Part shown: positions 56,234 through 64,000 of the stretch, piece by piece
Layout of the letters: every line of letters starts with the position of its first letter
Position numbering within the stretch: position 1 is the stretch's first letter
Assembly: GCA_958296015.1 (NCBI GenBank)
Contig: CATQIH010000014.1
Span: 233,728-297,727, forward strand
Direction: 5' to 3'
DNA: 64,000 bases
From: Cyclobacteriaceae bacterium
GTDB taxonomy: Bacteria > Bacteroidota > Bacteroidia > Cytophagales > Cyclobacteriaceae
Position numbers and translations under genes: made by a program
The notes under the pieces: generated by a model
What the model saw: only the letters and a program-made list of their open reading frames with translations
Databases searched by the model: none
What the model was told of the DNA's origin: nothing

Positions 56234-57180
56234 ATGATTTCCAGCAGACAGATAGCCATACATAAATTATATACCTTGCGAGGACACAAAGATTGCATTT
56301 ATACACTGGCCCATGCCGAAACCAAAAGCCAGTTCTATTCTGCTGGTGGCGATGGGCAGGTAGTTGAATGGAATTTCGACAACATGGAAGAAGGTAAATT
56401 GGTTGCCCGTCTGCCTTCCTCTATCTACGCCATGTATTTTCATCCTACATACCATGTACTTATTGTCGGTCAGAATTTTGAAGGAATTCATATCATCGAT
56501 GTAAAACAAAAAAAAGAGACTGGTTCCATAGCCTTTACAAAAGCTGCCATTTTCGACATCCAATGTTATGAAGACAGGCTCTTTGTGGCAAGTAGTGACG
56601 GAATGGTGACAATCATAGATATGGTCAACCTCAAGATCATACAACAACTGAAATATAGCCAAAAAAGTGCACGAACCATTGCCATCAATCCTATCCGAGG
56701 AGAATTTGCCGTCGGGTATAGCGATTATTCCATAAAAATATTTGATATTGATGATTATCAGTTAAAACAAGCGATCGAAGCACACAAGAACTCTGTGTTT
56801 ACAGTAAAATACAGTCCTGATTATCAATTTCTGCTCTCCGGCGGTCGTGATGCTCACCTGAATATCTGGAGCGTAGAAGAAAACTACGCGCTGCACAAAA
56901 GCATTGTCGCGCATATGTATGCCATCAACCACATTGATTATAAACAGGATCATAAATATTTTGTAACTTGTAGTATGGACAAGTCAATAAAAGTATGGGA
57001 TGCTCAATATTTAAGCTTTTGAAAGTTATTGACAAAGCCCGGTATGCCGGACATGGCACATCTGTAAATAAACTTTTATGGACTGACTATAAGCATGATA
57101 CTATGATGATGCCACTGATTTCTGCTAGTGATGACCAATCTATATCTGTTTGGCAGATCACGTTCGATGAAGAGATTTAA
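56234..57180 (+). pseudogene. WD40 repeat protein gene with one frameshift
   Basis: The first frame gives six or seven WD40 repeats (LYTLRGHKDCIYTLAHAETK, AHKNSVFTVKYSPDYQFLLS, FVTCSMDKSIKVWDAQY) and stops at 57022. From about 57011 the other frame carries the last blade: KLLKVIDKARYAGHGTSVNK and SASDDQSISVWQITFDEEI to 57180. Adding one A in TTAAGC (57011-57015) joins them as DAQYLKLLKVIDKARY, about 315 residues. Unlike the other breaks this is a one-base loss. Such beta-propellers mediate protein contacts; the partner is unknown. Confidence 0.85.
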
Positions 57181-57201
57181 ACCTAACTTAGCCAACAAAT
57201 C

Positions 57202-57981
57202 ATGAGAATTACACCTATAGAAATACGTCAGAAGGAGTTTGAGAAAAACTTTCGAGGGTATGATAAAGATGAAGTAAACGCTTTTCTTCAGACACTTTCT
57301 CAAGAATGGGAACGTGTTCTGGAAGATAGCAGGGAGATGCGTTATAAACAAGAAACTACGCAACGCGAAGTTGAGAAACTCAGAGAAGTAGAAAGCTCTT
57401 TGTTTAAGACACTCAAAACTGCTGAAGATACAGGGGCCAGTATGATAGAGCAGGCTGGCAAAACAGCTGAACTACAAGTCAGAGAGTCTTCTATCAAAGC
57501 AGAAGAAATTTTGTCGCAAGCCAGAGAGCGGGCAAAATCTATTGTGGAAAAAGCAGAAGAAAAAACACGCCAGATCATGGTGGAAATGCATGAGCGTGTC
57601 AAAGAACTTAGATTTGAGTACAAAGAAACCCAGGAAGACCTTGATGAGTTGGTTTTCAAAATCAAAAACTTAGCCATTGATACTCTGAAAAGAGTAGAAA
57701 AGACAGAAGGCAATATTCCCTATGATATTGATCAGAAAGTAGAAGAAGCTCAGCAGATTATAGAAGAATACCACGCAGAGGCTATAAATAGAAAATCTGA
57801 ATTGGAAAGAGAAGACCGCATAAGAACATCAACTTCCTCCTATACGTTTGACTCAAATAATGATAAGAACGTGTCGGAACCCGCTCGACGTACACAGCCG
57901 GAACCTGAAACTGTGGAGAATGATCATAAAATTGAAGATAAACCCACTAGAAGCCGTTCGTTTTTTGATGATATAGAATAA
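57202..57981 (+). CDS. DivIVA domain coiled-coil protein
   Basis: 259 residues. The N-terminus RITPIEIRQKEFEKNFRGYD-KDEVNAFL is the DivIVA membrane-binding domain, followed by an extended coiled coil (about 25-200) and a charged disordered tail ending RSFFDDIE. DivIVA proteins mark negatively curved membranes at poles or septa; in Bacteroidota the role is not established. It lies 21 bases after the WD40 gene and 7 before folB. Confidence 0.9.
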   Translation: MRITPIEIRQKEFEKNFRGYDKDEVNAFLQTLSQEWERVLEDSREMRYKQETTQREVEKLREVESSLFKTLKTAEDTGASMIEQAGKTAELQVRESSIKAEEILSQARERAKSIVEKAEEKTRQIMVEMHERVKELRFEYKETQEDLDELVFKIKNLAIDTLKRVEKTEGNIPYDIDQKVEEAQQIIEEYHAEAINRKSELEREDRIRTSTSSYTFDSNNDKNVSEPARRTQPEPETVENDHKIEDKPTRSRSFFDDIE

Positions 57982-57988
57982 TTAGCTT

Positions 57989-58348
57989 ATGGGTAAAATT
58001 GCTTTGGAAGGTTTAGAGTTCTTTGCTTATCATGGTTATTCTAACGAAGAACAAAAAGTAGGCAATCGTTATGGTATAGATGTTGTAATAGACACAAATT
58101 TTGAGTTAGCCTCTGTTAATGATACATTGGAACAAACCATAGATTATACAAAAGTTGCTGTAATCATAGAAGAACAAATGAAGCTCCCTTCACACCTGCT
58201 CGAGCATGTGGGACAAAGAATTACCGATAATTTATTTGCAACTTTTAGCAGTATCACGCATATCAAGATAAAAATATCAAAATATAATCCTCCTATTGGC
58301 CATCTCTGCCAACGTGCCTTTATTGAAATTGATATTGATAGGTCTTAA
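57989..58348 (+). CDS. folB: dihydroneopterin aldolase
   Basis: 119 residues. FolB cleaves dihydroneopterin to 6-hydroxymethyl-dihydropterin in folate synthesis. The LEGLEFFAYHGYSNEEQKVG start with the HGY active site, TIDYTKVAVIIEEQM and the late conserved Lys-Tyr (KISKYNPPIGHL) are family signatures. It follows the DivIVA-like gene by 7 bases. Confidence 0.93.
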   Translation: MGKIALEGLEFFAYHGYSNEEQKVGNRYGIDVVIDTNFELASVNDTLEQTIDYTKVAVIIEEQMKLPSHLLEHVGQRITDNLFATFSSITHIKIKISKYNPPIGHLCQRAFIEIDIDRS

Positions 58349-58531
58349 ATTCTCAAACACCATTCTCTTCTGCTATTCCCTGGTTTTCATTACCTGAAAA
58401 CGGATGAGATAGCTTTTACCGATGAAAAATAGCATATCTATAAAATAAATTTAATAAAATATTTAAATATTGTTATTTATCATCTAAATATTATATAAAT
58501 TGCATGTAAAATTAATATAAACTATCTCGTT

Positions 58532-59248
58532 ATGAAAAAGTGGATTTTTTTATTTACTATTCTTAGTACAGCTTGTGCTAAAAAAGATGAAGTTGTGCCC
58601 AAAAAGCCTGTTGCTAATAATACTACTGAAATTGTAATGCTCAGTAGTTCTCTGGATGGCAACGCAGATTCAGGAAACAAAGTACCGAATGGCGTTGTCA
58701 GTGGAGCTACCCCAACAAATGACAGAAATGAAGAAGCAGATCGTGCTCTTTATTTTAATGGAGTAGATAATTATGTAGACTTTGGTTCTTCTATCAGTAC
58801 AGATAGCGTTAGTACTATTGCCATTTGGGCTAAGTTTGACACTTTAGGAAACGCAATGCCTAGTATGGAGCTGGTATCAAAATCGTCTTACCGTCAGGGT
58901 ATGGAGCTTGTTCTTTACAATGGCAAATTAAGTTTTTATTTGGTAGGGGAGTCAGACAATAACAATGTTGGCATATCCATATCTAAGCTAAAAACCAATA
59001 AGTGGTATCACATTGTAGCTGTATACGATAGACAAGCAGAAGAAATGAAGCTTTATATGGATGGCATCCTTAAAAGCTCAGAGCGTGCGCCTCTTGATGT
59101 TACCAAGATAGATCGGCTGATGCTAGGCAATTGGGATTACACTGAAGAAAGCAGATTCTTCAAAGGTGCTTTAGATGACCTAATTATTTATAACAAGCCC
59201 CTTAATGACGAAGAAATACTGTCGCTTTATGAGAAAAGAGTTGAATAA
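58532..59248 (+). CDS. LamG/concanavalin-like lectin lipoprotein
   Basis: 238 residues. The N-terminus MKKWIFLFTILSTAC is a lipoprotein signal with Cys15. A LamG-like jelly roll occupies about 65-235: ALYFNGVDNYVDFGSSISTD, NKWYHIVAVYDRQAEEMKLY and FKGALDDLIIYNKPLNDEEI. Likely a surface carbohydrate- or matrix-binding protein. It is preceded by an AT-rich 180-base gap and followed by a terminator. Confidence 0.87.
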   Translation: MKKWIFLFTILSTACAKKDEVVPKKPVANNTTEIVMLSSSLDGNADSGNKVPNGVVSGATPTNDRNEEADRALYFNGVDNYVDFGSSISTDSVSTIAIWAKFDTLGNAMPSMELVSKSSYRQGMELVLYNGKLSFYLVGESDNNNVGISISKLKTNKWYHIVAVYDRQAEEMKLYMDGILKSSERAPLDVTKIDRLMLGNWDYTEESRFFKGALDDLIIYNKPLNDEEILSLYEKRVE

Positions 59249-59280
59249 TTCTGAATTATCTTGGTAGGTGAATTTGCGAG

Positions 59281-59312
59281 ACCCTCTTAATCAGTTAGGA
59301 GGGTTTTTTTAT
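59281..59312 (+). terminator. rho-independent terminator after the LamG gene
   Basis: ACCCTC and GAGGGT pair (59281-59286 and 59299-59304), followed by a run of T that extends to ATTATT. Confidence 0.8.
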
Positions 59313-59646
59313 TATTTAAACGATGGTATAGCGTGTATATTTAGCTCGTTTAGTTCATATAGTTTTTATGAAATGCTCCTGATAAGTAGGAGCGGAGCAT
59401 TAGACAAGCAAGCGTATGAGTAATTCGATGCCTACCCGATAAGCAACTAATAAGAGGGACAAAAGAGGAGCGGATATAAGTTACAATAACTTACAAAATA
59501 CTATTCGATATATTTCAGGTTAGGGTTAATTAGCCTAAGACATAAGGGGTCAGCATATGCTAGGATGGTTTAAGAGCTGGGCAGAAAAGGAGTTTAGAGT
59601 TTAGTTTCACAAGTTTTATATAAGTCATGCTATATATACCGCTATG

Positions 59647-59718
59647 TTGGATATAGGTATAGAACTGTATGTGTGTGATAAGTTGGATATAGGTATAGAA
59701 CTGTATGTGTGTGATAAG
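59647..59718. repeat. perfect 36-bp tandem duplication
   Basis: Two identical 36-base units, 59647-59682 and 59683-59718, beginning TTGGATATAGG and ending GTGTGTGATAAG. Confidence 0.9.
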
Positions 59719-59770
59719 TCGCTTATAGATCTGGAGTAGTAGAGGGAGTATCGATTAAATAGATTATGCT

Positions 59771-59842
59771 GTTAACGATGATTATGATACAGATGATGCT
59801 TATGCCGTCAACGATGATTATGATATAGATGATGCTGACACA
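59771..59842. repeat. imperfect 36-bp tandem duplication
   Basis: Units at 59771-59806 and 59807-59842 match at 28 of the first 30 positions and diverge in the last six. Both begin GT(T/C)AACGATGATTATGAT. The reading frame gives repeated Asp-rich peptide. Confidence 0.8.
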
Positions 59843-59843
59843 T

Positions 59844-59926
59844 CACAGAGACGGGAATAACGCTGATTGTGGACTGTGACTCAACACAGAGATGGGGATA
59901 ACAATGGTTGTGGACTTGTGACTCAA
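59844..59926. repeat. imperfect 41/42-bp tandem duplication
   Basis: Units at 59844-59884 and 59885-59926 share CACAGAGA at the start and TGTGACTCAA at the end, with about five mismatches and one single-base indel. Confidence 0.8.
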
Positions 59927-60121
59927 CGACCACATTGGGCTACATTTACCACCATCTACCATATCAGTATTAGCATTGATTGACATTGGTAATAAGTAGT
60001 AGTGTAGTTACAGTACATGATACAGGTCTGATAAAAGACTTGCGCAGATGGGCAATCCTGAGCACAGGATTGTAATGTATCACATAGGACGATGAGTGAC
60101 CGTAGACTGTAATAAAAAAAG

Positions 60122-60233
60122 GTAAAGGCAGCGACCTACTCTCCCTCGTGAAGAAGTACCATTGGCGCTACCGGGCTTAACTGCTCTGTTCGGAATGGGA
60201 AGAGGTGATCCCCGGTGCTAAAGCCACCCTAAG
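60122..60233 (-). rRNA. rrf: 5S ribosomal RNA
   Basis: The minus strand reads TTAGGGTGGCTTTAGC, then the conserved CCCATTCCGAACAGAG segment and GGGAGAGTAGGTCGCTGCC near the 3' end. The length of about 112 is normal. The 3' end runs into TTTTTTT, so helix I plus the T tract probably terminates the operon. Ends are accurate to a few bases. Confidence 0.92.
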
Positions 60234-60565
60234 GTTTTCAATATGTTCAAAGTAAGCCAAACACGTAATGCCTGACTATTGATTTTTAATTTCTATTAAT
60301 TTCTTAATATCAATATAATGGACATCTGTGAATTTCAATAAGTATTTTGATCTCAATCCACTCTTATTGATTTCCAATTTTCACTAGCTTTTTAATATCA
60401 ACATCAATGCAATGCACCTCCAGTATTACTATGAAGGATATAAGCATGATGAAAGGATATAACATGTTAAATGTAAGAGAGTAGAGCAGATGAGCAAAAG
60501 CGAGAAAGCGGACAAAGCAGTTTATCTGTAAGCTTTAAGAGAAAAGAGATGCACTTGAAAGAAGT
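60234..60565. other. 23S-5S intergenic spacer of the rRNA operon
   Basis: About 330 AT-rich bases. It contains two similar hairpin-forming blocks (60277-60315 and 60364-60403), each starting TATTGATTT or similar and ending TAATATCAA(T/C)A. The right end (60541-60565) forms the 3' arm of the 23S processing stem. No gene. Confidence 0.7.
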
Positions 60566-63480
<2,915 letters not shown>

Positions 63481-63500
63481 ACTTCTTTCAATCTCTTTCA
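63481..63500 (-). other. 5' arm of the 23S processing stem
   Basis: On the minus strand this reads TGAAAGAGATTGAAAGAAGT. It pairs with the 3' flank at 60541-60565 (ACTTCTTTCA...ATCTCTTTTC) with a small internal loop. This is the expected RNase III substrate that brings the ends of 23S together. Confidence 0.75.
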
Positions 63501-63603
63501 AGATCCTTTAGTCAAGAATTGCTCTTGAGCTATGCTCGTTTCTCTTAATTCTTACGAAACGTCTTTATTCGTTTCTCTTTTTACTAATTGCTTACTCTCT
63601 TAC

Positions 63604-63620
63604 AACATGTCAAAGAACTT
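63604..63620 (-). promoter_or_regulatory. boxA-like antitermination element in the rRNA spacer
   Basis: The minus strand reads GTTCTTTGACATGTTG, the form of boxA found ahead of rRNA genes in Bacteroidota (E. coli TGCTCTTTAACA). It lies about 120 bases before 23S. Confidence 0.6.
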
Positions 63621-63800
63621 TGTCCTGAATATAAAAGCATCATAAAACTACAGCAGTGAGCCTGGTCTTATTATGTTCTCCTTCTATACGCAAACTTGTC
63701 GTAAATACCTTCTGTATTTACCTTGGGTTATTCTACATCCTAACCCCTGGATCACAAACTTGTATGCTTGTCAAAATAGTGGTATACACTCTCAGCATTG

Positions 63801-63874
63801 TGGAGGATAACGGATTCGAACCGTTGACCCCCTGCGTGCAAGGCAGGTGCTCTAGCCAGCTGAGCTAATCCCCC
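63801..63874 (-). tRNA. tRNA-Ala (TGC)
   Basis: Cloverleaf on the minus strand: acceptor GGGGGAT/ATCCTCC, D-arm TTAGCTCAGCTGG, anticodon loop CTTGCAC (anticodon TGC) and T-arm GGTTCGAATCC. CCA is not encoded. Lies in the 16S-23S spacer. Confidence 0.95.
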
Positions 63875-63889
63875 CGCTATCTTTTATAG

Positions 63890-63963
63890 TGGGCTTGCGT
63901 GGACTCGAACCACGGACCTCTACATTATCAGTGTAGCGCTCTAACCACCTGAGCTACAAGCCC
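63890..63963 (-). tRNA. tRNA-Ile (GAT)
   Basis: Cloverleaf on the minus strand: acceptor GGGCTTG/CAAGCCC, D-arm TAGCTCAGGTGG, anticodon loop CTGATAA (anticodon GAT) and T-arm GGTTCGAGTCC. CCA is not encoded. It lies 15 bases upstream of tRNA-Ala in the 16S-23S spacer; the 16S gene begins beyond the right edge. Confidence 0.96.
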
Positions 63964-64000
63964 GTCGTTATCTGTCAAACCTGAACCGCTCTCACGCATT

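Larger units (their letters stand above)
59249..60121. other. 873-base repeat-rich non-coding region between the LamG gene and the rRNA operon
   Basis: No convincing gene. It holds the LamG terminator, an inverted AATGCTCC/GGAGCATT pair (59372-59401), a 10-bp palindrome AGCATATGCT (59552-59561), three adjacent tandem duplications (59647-59926) and a strong hairpin CAATCCTG-AGCA-CAGGATTG (60053-60072). One duplication would encode Asp-rich repeats (VNDDYDTDDAYAVNDDYDID) but lacks a start codon. Confidence 0.7.

Noticed and set aside
60053..60072. Hairpin CAATCCTG-AGCA-CAGGATTG as the rRNA operon terminator
   Set aside because: No T tract follows on either strand; the T run directly after 5S is a better candidate. 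The hairpin is kept as a structure only.

Overview
The window looks like chromosomal DNA of a gliding-type Bacteroidota, most likely a member of the Cytophagales. The support is a GldE-type CBS protein, two DUF6089-type envelope proteins next to uppS and bamA, a DUF6427-type membrane protein, TAnnTTTG promoter boxes, scarce Shine-Dalgarno sequences, and best resemblance to Bacteroidota families throughout. The genus cannot be fixed from sequence alone. Nearly everything is core genome. I see no prophage, insertion sequence, CRISPR array or secretion island.

Layout. 0-5.5 kb: tail of gldE, an alpha/beta hydrolase, a DUF2905 protein, an RsmI-like methyltransferase, metK, then rpsU-xerC-hpf on the minus strand. 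5.7-9 kb: ugd, UDP-glucuronate decarboxylase and galE, a UDP-xylose/UDP-galactose cassette. 9-13.3 kb: pdxJ (minus), then yqeY-like, cvpA-like, a second hydrolase, a CBS protein and nadK. 13.3-20.1 kb: an envelope block of two DUF6089-type proteins, uppS, bamA and two Skp/OmpH chaperones. 20.2-30.1 kb: a Tat-exported Gfo/Idh/MocA protein, a small lipoprotein, a DUF2383 protein, YccF, ROK kinase and SMP-30 lactonase, SDR and FAD oxidoreductases, YceI. 30.2-34.3 kb: dsbD, a FemAB/GNAT protein and a GT2 glycosyltransferase in one minus-strand unit. 34.5-41.6 kb: small unknowns, a broken recX, comB, gcvT, a broken rnhB and a broken SNF2 helicase. 41.7-59.2 kb: a LolC/E-like permease, rbfA, DUF6427, MscS, a long AsmA protein, isoaspartyl peptidase, MazG-like, dtd, YkvA, an IscA-like protein, a redoxin, a phosphopantetheinyl transferase, a broken WD40 gene, a DivIVA-like protein, folB and a LamG lipoprotein. 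59.2-64 kb: a repeat-rich non-coding stretch, then the distal part of an rRNA operon on the minus strand (tRNA-Ile, tRNA-Ala, 23S, 5S); its 16S gene lies beyond the right edge.

The most notable points are: five single-base frame breaks in four genes (recX twice, rnhB, SNF2, WD40), three of them clearly in homopolymers; a near-perfect parS-like palindrome at 50681-50696; two copies of a perfect 20-bp palindrome upstream of gcvT; paired hairpins with identical AGA loops at 22.7 kb; three consecutive tandem duplications at 59.65-59.93 kb; and an IscA-like protein without the C-terminal CGC motif. I found no convincing new multi-gene system. The best leads are a hydrolase-CBS-nadK unit and the DUF6089/uppS/bamA/Skp block.
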